A DNA stretch of 37,947 bases. Origin: JBAWAP01 sp049589355. GTDB lineage: Bacteria > Chloroflexota > Anaerolineae > VGOG01. The position numbers and the translations under genes were made by a program. Positions 7,620-15,796 of this stretch are shown here, piece after piece. The stretch is from contig JBAWAP010000337.1 of NCBI GenBank assembly GCA_049589355.1, forward strand, positions 1 through 37,947, given 5' to 3'. Numbering within the stretch: position 1 is the first letter of the stretch; each line of letters opens with the position of its first letter. A model generated the notes under the pieces. That model did not search any database. It was not told the origin of the DNA and saw nothing but the letters and a program-made list of their open reading frames with translations.

Positions 7620-10600
7620 TCAACCTCCTATCCGAGGCGACAGGACCGCGCTCGGGATGACCTCGCACCCGAAAGCGCCGGGCAATTCCCAGTAGAGGCG
7701 GAATTCGGAGTAGCCCCGCGTGTCCACATAGCGCACCATGATGTCGTGCTCACCGGCTGCCAGTTCGATGTCCCCACTGCTGCCACTGCCCCTGCCTTCA
7801 ATCAACGGCCGCCCATCAATCGTCAGCCAACCCCGATCGTTGGTCACAATGCTGAAGCGATAGCGGCCAGGTGTCTCGATGAGCAACTTCCCCTGCCACT
7901 CGACGCCCCAAGGGCCGCCCAGAATCGGCACATCATGCCAGCGGAAGGAGAGTACTCGGTCCACCTCCTGGATCTGTGGCAGACCCTGCCAGTCCGTGCC
8001 CCTGTAGTAACGACCCAGTAATCCCTGATCGCTCAGGGGCACAGTGAAAAGAAGATTATCAGGTATGGGTTCAGGCACTCGTCCTGACAGTGTCCAGTAC
8101 AGAGCCACCTCACCCACGCTGTTGTCAGCCGAGAGCCGCACCTCCAGGCTGTGCAGTCCCTTAGCCAGAGTAACGCGTCCGCTCCCACCCGCCGATGGAT
8201 CACCCCGGTTGCCGGCCACGAGCTGCCCATCCACGCTGACCCAGCTCGCCCCCTGAGAGCGGAGGTCCAGTTCGTACTCGCCGGGTTGGGGAGCGAAAAA
8301 GGTGCCGTTCCACTCGACACTAAAGGGTCCTTCCTCCTCCAGTGGAAGGGGATTCCAGTCGGCCTCGAAGACAATGCCCTGGTCAGTACGCGTGAGGAAG
8401 GGCTGCCCCTGCCAATTGGGGCCACGGTAGTAGCGCCCTGTCAGGCCAAATATGCGCTCGACATCCGCCTTGTCCACGCGGACGGCGTGGAAGATGGGCT
8501 CACCAGCCGGATCGGACACCGTGTCCACCTGAGCGTCGGGGTAGTAGCGCAGGAACTCTTCCACGGGGACTGCCATCCGCCAGGGCTCGAAGAGGTAAAC
8601 GATGCCCCGGTCCACGTGCTCCTTGAGGGGCAAGTGGTCAACGGGCATGAAGAAGCGAAAATCCTCTTGCCGGTTGGCAATGAGGCGGACAATGGGCGCA
8701 TTGGCTGTCTGAAGATATATCCAGTACCCAGGTCCAAGGGCGTTGACGTAGCGCGCCGTGGCTGTCTCCCGCGCCGAATGGGCGTGGAACACCTCCACGC
8801 TCTTCATCTGCTCATTGAAGTAGCGATTGAAGTTGAGGCGCCCCACGTAGGCCAGGAGCAAGACGACGCCCAGGGCCATCAGATGCCGCCCCTGGATCAG
8901 CGTAGTGCCCGTCCAAGAACCACTCGTAGTGGCGGCTTTAGCCGTTTCAGGAACGACTGAAGTCGTTACCACAAGGTTCTTGCGCTCCAGGGCATCTTCG
9001 GCTGCCTCCCAGACCAGCCCCAGAGGTACAGCAGCCAACATGGCCACAGCCGGCATAGCCACCACAGTGCGTGCCCCCTGGGGAGCCTCCCAATCCAGGG
9101 ACATGATACCTCCCAGCAGCCCGATACACAGCCAGATAACGGCCAGGAAGTAGCCTTTGTCCTGCCAGCGGTACAGACTATAGCCCAGTCCGAGAACAAG
9201 AAACGCTGCCGTCACGGAGTCCGCCATGGGGCGGCCAGGCATACCGTGTCGGCCATTGGGGTCGCCCCGCACGTTCAACATCAGCATGTGGAGACGCAAG
9301 CTGTTTTCTAGCGCCAGCCGCTTCTCCACCTCGGTGTTCTTCTTGGCGAAGACCGAAGTCTCGTTCATGCGGCGGGTGAACTCCTGGGGATTCTGCACGG
9401 CGAAGATGAGCAGGGGCATCATGGCCAGAATCGCCGCCACCGCCATCACGATCAGACCGTCGAAATGGCGGCGTATGAAACCTGGGCGGGAGAGAACCTC
9501 GTGTGCCAACAGCAAGGCCATCATGAGAGCCACCAGGCGAAAGGGAGTGTACGTATAAACACCAATGCCAGCCGCGAGACCGGCCCACAGGTAGTCAACA
9601 TGGCGGCTTGTCTCCAGAGCTCGGACTAGGTAATAGAGAGTGACGATGGCAAACAAGGAGGCGGTGACATTCTGCATCCCCAGGCGGCTGAACGTGACGT
9701 GCCAACTCATCACCGCCAGTAAGATAGCGGCGACAAAGGCCACACGCCATCCCCACAGGCGTTTCGCCAACAGGTAAAGGAAGAGACAGCTCAGCACGCC
9801 AGCCGCGGCCACAACCAACCGGATGCCCAGAATACTTACCCCGAAGATCTTGAATGACAAGGCCAGGACATAGAAGTAGAGCGAGGGGTTGAAAGTAAAT
9901 TTGGCCATGGGGCTGAAAGGCCGTCCATTGAGGATCTCGACCGCCTCCAGCCCCGATTCTGCCTCATCGTACCACGAGCCGTAAGGCAGGTCGGCTAGTT
10001 CGTAGCCGCGCATGAACACGGCCACAGCCAGGATGACAGCCAGCAGCGCCAGGTCGAAGAGCGTCTGCCGGGACGGCCGGAGACGTTTCGTGAGGCTGGC
10101 GAGGAAACTCTGCAGCCGTCCACCCATGCTCCCCTGCTCCTTTGCTCCCCTGCTCCCCTGCTCCGAGGAAGCCCCTCGGCGGTGATAACCGATGGTGTAA
10201 GAGAAGAGAGCCAGGCTCAGTAGCCAGATAAGAGCCGCATCATTGGGAGCTATCCCGCGCCACCAATAGCTGGCCGCTAACAGGACCAGCACCAGTGACA
10301 GACCCGCCCACAAGCCCCGGTTATCAGTAATCAGTAACCAGTGATCAGTGGCCAGACGACTGCTGTCTGTCGTCTGTTGTTGGTTATCTGCCGTATGACA
10401 ACGCGCACGGCTCAGGAGCAACGCCACCGTAGCGATCACGATAGTGCCCCCAGCCAGCAGGACAACTTGGCGGGGGAGCAGAGCCTGGCTCCTGAACCAG
10501 CGGAGCAAAGTGAACAGGGCCAACAACGGCGTGGCCCAAGCCAGAACATGGCCCAACAGATGCCATAAACTAGACTGAGAGTCGGGAAGCGATGGCGAGG

Positions 10601-10802
10601 ATGGACGGTCGTTGACGGTCTGTTGCGGGTTGGCTGGCCATCCAAGGGCCGGAAAGGCACCGATGAGGGCCGCCACACCGGCGATGAACAGCCACTGCAC
10701 TTCGTCTCGATAGAACCCACGCGTCAGGTAGCTCTGAGCCACTACTGCCAGGAGGAGAGCCACGACGCCCAGAGCCGCTGACCACCGCGAGGATGAAGAC
10801 AT
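7620..10802 (-). CDS. GT39-family membrane glycosyltransferase with two C-terminal PA14 domains
   Basis: 1060 residues. An N-terminal block of hydrophobic segments (1-205) is followed by a hydrophilic linker (206-245) and then the GT-C core, with D279-E280 in the motif PYGSWYDEAESGLEA, nearly identical to the partial gene at 1-2556. PA14 modules lie at about 783-905 (GLTGRYYRG, VEWNGTFFAPQPGEY, VSVDGQLVAGN) and 926-1055 (GLLGRYYRGTDW, VEWQGKLLIETPGRY, LTIDGRPLIEG). The ATG at 10802 lies 11 bp after the GT2 stop with only a weak ribosome site, consistent with coupling. Three short-repeat blocks are read in frame: a 7-bp array at residues about 140-160, a CYTGCTCC array in the linker, and a REP-like palindrome near residues 611-626. 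Likely extracytoplasmic sugar transfer from a polyprenyl phosphate donor. Confidence 0.9.
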   Translation of the reverse strand: MSSSSRWSAALGVVALLLAVVAQSYLTRGFYRDEVQWLFIAGVAALIGAFPALGWPANPQQTVNDRPSSPSLPDSQSSLWHLLGHVLAWATPLLALFTLLRWFRSQALLPRQVVLLAGGTIVIATVALLLSRARCHTADNQQQTTDSSRLATDHWLLITDNRGLWAGLSLVLVLLAASYWWRGIAPNDAALIWLLSLALFSYTIGYHRRGASSEQGSRGAKEQGSMGGRLQSFLASLTKRLRPSRQTLFDLALLAVILAVAVFMRGYELADLPYGSWYDEAESGLEAVEILNGRPFSPMAKFTFNPSLYFYVLALSFKIFGVSILGIRLVVAAAGVLSCLFLYLLAKRLWGWRVAFVAAILLAVMSWHVTFSRLGMQNVTASLFAIVTLYYLVRALETSRHVDYLWAGLAAGIGVYTYTPFRLVALMMALLLAHEVLSRPGFIRRHFDGLIVMAVAAILAMMPLLIFAVQNPQEFTRRMNETSVFAKKNTEVEKRLALENSLRLHMLMLNVRGDPNGRHGMPGRPMADSVTAAFLVLGLGYSLYRWQDKGYFLAVIWLCIGLLGGIMSLDWEAPQGARTVVAMPAVAMLAAVPLGLVWEAAEDALERKNLVVTTSVVPETAKAATTSGSWTGTTLIQGRHLMALGVVLLLAYVGRLNFNRYFNEQMKSVEVFHAHSARETATARYVNALGPGYWIYLQTANAPIVRLIANRQEDFRFFMPVDHLPLKEHVDRGIVYLFEPWRMAVPVEEFLRYYPDAQVDTVSDPAGEPIFHAVRVDKADVERIFGLTGRYYRGPNWQGQPFLTRTDQGIVFEADWNPLPLEEEGPFSVEWNGTFFAPQPGEYELDLRSQGASWVSVDGQLVAGNRGDPSAGGSGRVTLAKGLHSLEVRLSADNSVGEVALYWTLSGRVPEPIPDNLLFTVPLSDQGLLGRYYRGTDWQGLPQIQEVDRVLSFRWHDVPILGGPWGVEWQGKLLIETPGRYRFSIVTNDRGWLTIDGRPLIEGRGSGSSGDIELAAGEHDIMVRYVDTRGYSEFRLYWELPGAFGCEVIPSAVLSPRIGG
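8926..8974. repeat. REP-like double palindrome inside a coding region
   Basis: Two short palindromes lie side by side: CGGCT-TT-AGCCG (8933-8944) and AACGACT-GA-AGTCGTT (8952-8967), bounded by GTAGTGG and CCAC, which could also pair. On the coding strand it is open and encodes a Thr/Val-rich loop (VVTTSVVPETAKAATTS) between membrane segments of the GT39 protein. Confidence 0.75.
10125..10164. repeat. Octamer array (CCTGCTCC family), in frame
   Basis: Five direct 8-bp units (CATGCTCC, CCTGCTCC, TTTGCTCC, CCTGCTCC, CCTGCTCC). It encodes SEQGSRGAKEQGSMG in the linker ahead of the GT-C core of the 1060-residue protein. Confidence 0.85.
10323..10385. repeat. Heptamer hairpin array (ATCAGTA family), in frame
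   Basis: About nine 7-bp units: ATCAGTA twice, ACCAGTG, ATCAGTG, GCCAGAC, then GACTGCT, GTCTGTC, GTCTGTT and GTTGGTT, which are roughly complementary to the first half. It encodes a polar loop (ADNQQQTTDSSRLATDHW) between two hydrophobic segments of the GT39 protein. Confidence 0.8.
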
Positions 10803-10813
10803 CTTCTAACCCA

Positions 10814-11545
10814 CTACACGTCATAGACGCCCTGACGGGCGTAGATCAGGATGCGAAAGAGATCCAACAACATCTGTGCCGAATCGCGCACGACACGAAT
10901 CTTGGAGTCGTCGTTGTGCACCAAGACGACGGGAAGACGGGCGATTCTGTATCCCCGGCGCCTGGCCAGAAACACCAGCTCCACGTCGAAGGCGTAGCCG
11001 TCAATGCGACCGCGCTGGAAAAGATCAAGGGCTACCTCTCGTTGGAATCCCTTGAACCCGCACTGAGTGTCGGGGATACCCTTGACGGCGTAGTTGCGCA
11101 CGATCCAGGTGAAGATGTCGCTGGCAAGCCGCCGGATGGCAGACCTGGGCACCGAGAAGCGCGAGCCCGGCAGATCTCGCGCCCCGATGGCCAGATCGTA
11201 TCCTGCCTCCAAGGCGGTGAGAAATCGTCCCAGTGCTTCCAGGTCGTAAGGCAGATCGGCGTCGGTGAAGAAGATGTAGCGGCCACGCGCTGCCAGGACG
11301 CCTCGACGGACACTGTACCCCTTGCCCCGGTTGGTTTCATTGAACAAGAGAGTGAGTCTGTCCCACTCTTGGAAAGAACGGAGGAGATCGGCCGTGCTAT
11401 CAGTACTACCGTCGTCCACGACGATGACCTCGGCGCCCTGATACGGATCACCAACCAGGTACTCGCGAAGGCTCTGGAGCGTGGACAGGATGCGCCGGCA
11501 CTCGTTAAAACAGGGGATCACTAGCGAGAGATACAGATCCGTCAT
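10814..11545 (-). CDS. GT2-family dolichyl/polyprenyl-phosphate hexose synthase-like glycosyltransferase
   Basis: 243 residues with the full set of GT2 A-fold motifs: SLVIPCFNE (7-15), VVDDGSTDS (42-50), GKGYSVRRGVLAA (74-86), FFTDADLPY (92-100, metal-binding DxD), then GARDLPGSR and DTQCGFKGF as in the Alg5/DPG-synthase branch. Such enzymes move glucose or mannose from a nucleotide sugar to polyprenyl phosphate at the inner membrane face. That product is what GT39-type enzymes consume, so this is the likely donor-supplying step for the surrounding genes. No transmembrane anchor is visible. The ATG overlaps the upstream stop by 4 bp (ATGA). Sugar identity cannot be read from sequence. Confidence 0.9.
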   Translation of the reverse strand: MTDLYLSLVIPCFNECRRILSTLQSLREYLVGDPYQGAEVIVVDDGSTDSTADLLRSFQEWDRLTLLFNETNRGKGYSVRRGVLAARGRYIFFTDADLPYDLEALGRFLTALEAGYDLAIGARDLPGSRFSVPRSAIRRLASDIFTWIVRNYAVKGIPDTQCGFKGFQREVALDLFQRGRIDGYAFDVELVFLARRRGYRIARLPVVLVHNDDSKIRVVRDSAQMLLDLFRILIYARQGVYDV

Positions 11546-14500
11546 TCTGGCGATCCCAGCTCAAAGACCTGCACGCGGTGATTGTACGCGTCGGTCACGT
11601 ACACGCGACCCGCGCCGTCGAAAGCCAGGCTGATGGGCTTGTGGAAGCGTCCGGCTGCCTGCCCGAAGCCACCCCACTGGCCCAGAGCGTGACCCGCGCC
11701 GTCGTAGGCAATGACCACGTGGGCCTCAGGATCGGTGATGAAGACCTGTCCGCCCGGCCCCAGTTGAATGTGAGGGCTGTCGAAGGTGTTGGCCCCGCTA
11801 ATGGGCCACTCACGCAGGTAGCGACCCGCAGGGTCCAGCGCTTGGACCCGCCGGTTGTAGGTATCCGCCACATACATCCGTCCAGCCGCGTCTATGGCCA
11901 CATCTGTCGGCTGATCCACCTGGCCGGGGCCCGGGCCCTGGCCACCGAACTGGCCCAGTTGCTGCCCCGACGGGGTGATCTTGATGATGCGGTTGTTGCC
12001 GGTATCAACCACGTAGAGGCTGTCCTGGCTGTCTATCGCCAGGCCCCGCGGGCCGTACAACCCCAGATCGAGGCCGATAGCTCCGTGTAGCTCCCCCGAT
12101 GGCCCATAACGTTGAATGAACTGGGCCACCGCGTCCAGCACGTAGACCTCGCCTTGGCTGTCCACCACAACGTCAAAGGGTTCCTCGAAGGACTCATCAC
12201 TGCGATCCCAGACAGCAATGAAACTGCCGTCCAGCCCGAAGACCTGCACTCGCTTGTTGCCCGTGTCCGCCACATACACCTGGCCTCGCTGACGGTCCAC
12301 AGCAATGCCGCGCGGCCCCTGGAACTGGCCTGGTTCCGTACCCTGCCCACCCCATACGCTCAGGTAGCGTACCTCGCCGAGGGGGCCTGCTTCAAGAATG
12401 AACCCTTCTTCGGGGACCTGGACAACCTCAACCTGAGGCGGCACTGGGAAGGTCGGTAGCTCGGGCAGGCGCTCACTTGGCGGCGTCAGAAACTCGGCCG
12501 GCACCTGCTCCTTGCCCCGCCCCGGCACTATCCACCACAGCTCGATCTTGCGACCGCCACCATCCTGGAAGTAGCGCAGGATGATGTCGTGAAATCCTTC
12601 CTCGAGCGTCATGCGGCCCTCGACGTAGCGGTCGCCGTGTTGGCCGCCGTTGTCCACCACCAACTGGCCGTCAATGTAGAGCATGGAGCCATCGTCAGAA
12701 TTGGTAGCGAAGACGTAGTTCCCCGTCGTCGGCGCGTAGATGCGCCCCTCCCACTGAATGCTGAAGGGCGAGGGGATGACATCATTGGGGGCGATGAAGG
12801 AGTCCAACTGGATGCTGGCAGGGACGCCCGACCAATTGGTCCCATGATAGTAGCGACCCAGCAGTCCCTGACGGGCCAGTTGGGCCGTGTAGAGCACCGT
12901 CTGGGGTACGACCTGTTCACCCGAGCTGCCAGCAGGAATCCAGTTGAGGATCAGACGGCCGCGAGGGCGCTGCTGCGCGGCATTGAGGGCCACAGCATGG
13001 AAGCCGGCCGGCAACTGGATCGCACCCTGAGCCCGCTCACCAGAGCTCTCCACCACCAGCTCCTCATCCAACCAAAGCTGCACCGACCCGTCGGTGTCAA
13101 GGACGAAGGCGTAGTCCCCGAAGCGCGGCACGTAAAGCGATCCGTCCCAGGTGGCGCTGAAGGGCTCCTCCGAGCCGGCGAGAAACGCCGGTCCATCCGC
13201 ACTCCAGTAGAAAGCAATGGTCGCGTCCTTGCGCTGCAAGACGGGCTCCCCTTCCGGCCCGGCCGAGGCGTAGTAGCTGCCTTGCAGCCCCTGGATGGCC
13301 GCGATTTCCTCCTTTGGAACCAAGAAGGTATAGTACATGAACCGGCCGTAGCGATCATCCACCTCGTGGTAGATGCCCTGGGGGTAAAGCTGCTGGAGTC
13401 GGGCGACAAAGGGGGCGTGGTTGCGCTCCAGGATGAATAGGACGTCTTGATCCACCTGCTCGCGAAGGGGCAGGTGGGCATTCAGGTCGAAGTCGTGATA
13501 AGGCACGCCGTAGGGAATGAATTTCACATCAGCGTGGTTGGTGAAGTAGCGGGAAACGTAGACACAGTAGGTATTCCCCATGGCCTTGACCTGCTTAGCC
13601 ACCTCAGTTTGAATGGGATCATAATCGTAGTACACTGATTCGTTGCGTGCCTGCTTGTCGAAATAGGTAACATAGTTGGCCCGGCCGATGAGGATCAGCA
13701 GGATCACAGCCAGGCCCACTCGGCAGGGAAACGCCCGGCCCCGCAATCCCTGGGCTACCGCCTCCCACGCCCGATCGGCCGTCACAGCCGCCAGCAGAAA
13801 CGCGGCAGGAAGGCTGGCAATGGTGCGGAGGGAATGGGGATTGGAATCCGCCAGCGACAGGATGCCCGGCGAAAGGCTCAGCAGCAGCCATACCAGGAGC
13901 AGAGAGTAACGGGACTGTTTCCAATGGTAGAGACTGTACCCCACTCCCAGGAGGAAGAGCATGGCCGTGCCGAAATCCAACATTCGCTCGTCGGGCAGAT
14001 TATGCCGAGGTCGTGGGTCGCCCCGGTAATTGAACATCAGCAGGCTCTTCTTGATGTTCTGGCGCAGCGGCTCATAGCTGCCCACCCTCTCAATGTCCAG
14101 CGAGACCGAGGCCTGGAGCGTGCGATGCCACAAATCCTGCGGAAACCGCAGAAAGTAAGCGCCCAGAGGCCCCACGGCCACGACGGTCGCCAGGACCAGC
14201 GCTACGACGGCTGTCAGCGGATGGCGGATGGTACGACGCTCCACAAAGTAGCAGTGAGCCAGGTAGAACAGAGCGACGACCGGCACGACACGAAAGGCAA
14301 CGTAGGTGTTCAGGCCCAGGCCCAGAGCCAGCCCAGCCGCAGCGAAATGGCCACGCCGTCCGGTGCGGCAAGCCTTGACGAGAAAGTAGAAGGTCAAAGC
14401 GGCGAACAGGGGGGTGAGTATGCCCTCGAAGGCAATGCGGCTGTAGGTGATGTGCCAGCGAGAGACGGCCAACAGGAAGGTAGCCACGACGGCTGCACTG

Positions 14501-15402
14501 AAACCGTAGAGCTGGCGCACCAGTAGATAGAAGACGAAGACCGTAGCCACGCCAGCAAGCACACCCACCCAACGCATGACCAGCGGCGTCCCTCCGAAGA
14601 CCTTGAAGGCCAGACCCACCAGGTAGAGATAAAACGTGGGATGGCCGTTGCTGGCGGGGGTGAAGGGCACATAGGTGCCGGCCTCCATGAGCCGGATCGC
14701 CTCCAACCCGTTGTCCCCCTCGTCCAGGTAGACTGCCGGCGGCATCTCGTCCAGCCGATAGGCGCGCATGAACAGGGCCACGGCCAGGATCAAGACCAGG
14801 ATGAGCACCTCGCGCCAGTCAACCTCCAGCGGCCGGCGAAGGAAGGTGCGCCACGAGCGCGATGGACCGGCTCGCCAGAAGCCACAACTGAAGAGCGCCA
14901 TCCCCACTAGCCAGACGGCCAGGCCCTCGTTGGTCTGCACATCGCGCTGGAAAAGACGAGCAGCGAACAACGCCAGCGCCGTGCCGAGGCCAATGAAAAT
15001 GAGGTTCGTCTTGGTGAAGCGCTCTCTACCATCGGCGGATGGGCCGACCACCGACCGGGTAACGTCAACCTCGGCCGTGACTGGCGCCTCATCGTCCGCC
15101 GCTGGGACGACTGCCGGCCCTTCGGCAGAGCTCAGGGCAGGCCCTTCGACTGCGCTCTGGGCAAGCCACCGACGGCTGACCACCGAAAGAAAGAATTCTC
15201 TCGTCCGACGCGCCAACTCTCGCAGCGGGACCCCGCGCCTCTTAAGATCAGGGTCTTCGGATCGAGGGGGGACAGCCAGCAGGCAGAGAACGCCAACAGC
15301 GTAAAGGAGTACGCCATCGAGAAGGGGACTATTTTCAGCAAAAGCATGCTGGCCCCAGTAGGCAAAAAGAAACGCTAGAAGAATCGCAACTACACGTTTC
15401 AT
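11542..15402 (-). CDS. GT39-family membrane glycosyltransferase with two PA14 domains and a six-bladed NHL propeller
   Basis: 1286 residues. Hydrophobic N-terminal segments and a long polar linker (50-130) precede the GT-C core, with D227-E228 in AVYLDEGDNGLEA. PA14 modules lie at about 700-830 (GLQGSYYASAG, ATWDGSLYVPRFGDY) and 840-965 (GLLGRYYHGTNW, IQWEGRIYAPTTGNY, LYIDGQLVVDNGG). Residues about 1010-1286 form six NHL blades, each with a version of GIAVD...VYVADTGNKRVQVF, the last ending AYNHRVQVFELG. The tail is probably outside the cell and could bind protein or glycan. Two tandem 24-bp repeat units encode residues 80-95 (LAQSAVEG, PALSSAEG). The ATG at 15402 has a weak ribosome site (TTAGGTAA). 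This is the first gene of the operon that continues to the left edge. Confidence 0.9.
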   Translation of the reverse strand: MKRVVAILLAFLFAYWGQHAFAENSPLLDGVLLYAVGVLCLLAVPPRSEDPDLKRRGVPLRELARRTREFFLSVVSRRWLAQSAVEGPALSSAEGPAVVPAADDEAPVTAEVDVTRSVVGPSADGRERFTKTNLIFIGLGTALALFAARLFQRDVQTNEGLAVWLVGMALFSCGFWRAGPSRSWRTFLRRPLEVDWREVLILVLILAVALFMRAYRLDEMPPAVYLDEGDNGLEAIRLMEAGTYVPFTPASNGHPTFYLYLVGLAFKVFGGTPLVMRWVGVLAGVATVFVFYLLVRQLYGFSAAVVATFLLAVSRWHITYSRIAFEGILTPLFAALTFYFLVKACRTGRRGHFAAAGLALGLGLNTYVAFRVVPVVALFYLAHCYFVERRTIRHPLTAVVALVLATVVAVGPLGAYFLRFPQDLWHRTLQASVSLDIERVGSYEPLRQNIKKSLLMFNYRGDPRPRHNLPDERMLDFGTAMLFLLGVGYSLYHWKQSRYSLLLVWLLLSLSPGILSLADSNPHSLRTIASLPAAFLLAAVTADRAWEAVAQGLRGRAFPCRVGLAVILLILIGRANYVTYFDKQARNESVYYDYDPIQTEVAKQVKAMGNTYCVYVSRYFTNHADVKFIPYGVPYHDFDLNAHLPLREQVDQDVLFILERNHAPFVARLQQLYPQGIYHEVDDRYGRFMYYTFLVPKEEIAAIQGLQGSYYASAGPEGEPVLQRKDATIAFYWSADGPAFLAGSEEPFSATWDGSLYVPRFGDYAFVLDTDGSVQLWLDEELVVESSGERAQGAIQLPAGFHAVALNAAQQRPRGRLILNWIPAGSSGEQVVPQTVLYTAQLARQGLLGRYYHGTNWSGVPASIQLDSFIAPNDVIPSPFSIQWEGRIYAPTTGNYVFATNSDDGSMLYIDGQLVVDNGGQHGDRYVEGRMTLEEGFHDIILRYFQDGGGRKIELWWIVPGRGKEQVPAEFLTPPSERLPELPTFPVPPQVEVVQVPEEGFILEAGPLGEVRYLSVWGGQGTEPGQFQGPRGIAVDRQRGQVYVADTGNKRVQVFGLDGSFIAVWDRSDESFEEPFDVVVDSQGEVYVLDAVAQFIQRYGPSGELHGAIGLDLGLYGPRGLAIDSQDSLYVVDTGNNRIIKITPSGQQLGQFGGQGPGPGQVDQPTDVAIDAAGRMYVADTYNRRVQALDPAGRYLREWPISGANTFDSPHIQLGPGGQVFITDPEAHVVIAYDGAGHALGQWGGFGQAAGRFHKPISLAFDGAGRVYVTDAYNHRVQVFELGSPE
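15118..15165. repeat. Two tandem 24-bp units, in frame
   Basis: The units occupy 15118-15141 and 15142-15165. Both begin CCCTTCG, then read GGCAGAGCTCAGGGCAGG and ACTGCGCTCTGGGCAAG. Each is exactly eight codons, so the duplication keeps frame and gives two related octapeptides. The family is shared with 2136-2159 (same orientation) and 30524-30547 (opposite orientation). Confidence 0.85.
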
Positions 15403-15494
15403 GACTTTGCTTACCTAAGTTACAAGTGAATGAGAAACGAGGCAACGAGTAACAAATGGGCTCATCATGTGAGGCTTCACCGCCGAGTCCGCCC

Positions 15495-15517
15495 GCACGG
15501 GCATGAAGTGCCCGTGC
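15495..15517 (+). repeat. REP-like hairpin, TGAAG loop
   Basis: Stem GCACGGGCA (15495-15503), loop TGAAG, stem TGCCCGTGC (15509-15517), followed by TACGAAACAGC. It pairs as a family with 15606-15628, which has the same loop and following sequence in the opposite orientation. Confidence 0.8.
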
Positions 15518-15528
15518 TACGAAACAGC

Positions 15529-15544
15529 GCCCGATAAATCGGGC
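15529..15544. repeat. Short palindrome
   Basis: GCCCGAT (15529-15535), AA, ATCGGGC (15538-15544): a perfect 7-bp stem between the two TGAAG-loop hairpins. Confidence 0.65.
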
Positions 15545-15605
15545 TTATCACCCGGAACATTAAGGAACCCACCATTCAGGATGATTTATCACCCGCTGCT
15601 CCGTA

Positions 15606-15628
15606 GCCCGACGACTTCATCGTCGGGC
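15606..15628 (-). repeat. REP-like hairpin, TGAAG loop
   Basis: On the minus strand: stem GCCCGACGA, loop TGAAG, stem TCGTCGGGC, followed by TACGGAGCAGC. It is the inverted partner of 15495-15517 about 90 bp away, giving a BIME-like pair. Confidence 0.8.
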
Positions 15629-15796
15629 GGCCAGGGGCGATTCCGAGTCACTTCCAGCGGCCTGAAAAAGTAGGTGCCATTTCCATTTCATGATGTAGTG
15701 TCGGTTCACCCGACTACCGCCCCATTACACGATTATTCTCTGAAATTCATAACCTCAGGGCTGAAAGAACGAAGCGCCTTCCATCAACTCACTGTT

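Larger units (their letters stand above)
15403..15796. other. 394-bp intergenic region holding palindromes and an array remnant
   Basis: No coding frame with support. From low to high coordinates it holds a degenerate AACGAG-type octamer stretch (about 15426-15455), a 9-bp stem hairpin (15495-15517), a 7-bp stem hairpin (15529-15544) and another 9-bp stem hairpin (15606-15628). The part nearest the NHL gene stop (15640-15796) shows nothing I recognise. No hairpin is followed by a T-run on the transcribed strand, so I do not call a terminator, and no convincing promoter was seen for the downstream operon. Confidence 0.7.

Noticed and set aside
11925..11955. GGGCCCGGGCCC palindrome as a binding site
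   Set aside because: It lies in the coding region of an NHL blade and follows from Gly/Pro-rich codons (GQGPGPGQ).
12589..13440. A 283-codon plus-strand frame
   Set aside because: Antisense to the PA14 region of the 1286-residue protein, with no ribosome site or domain.
15495..15628. Rho-independent terminators
   Set aside because: The hairpins are strong but not followed by a T-run on the transcribed strand, and two belong to a REP-like family.
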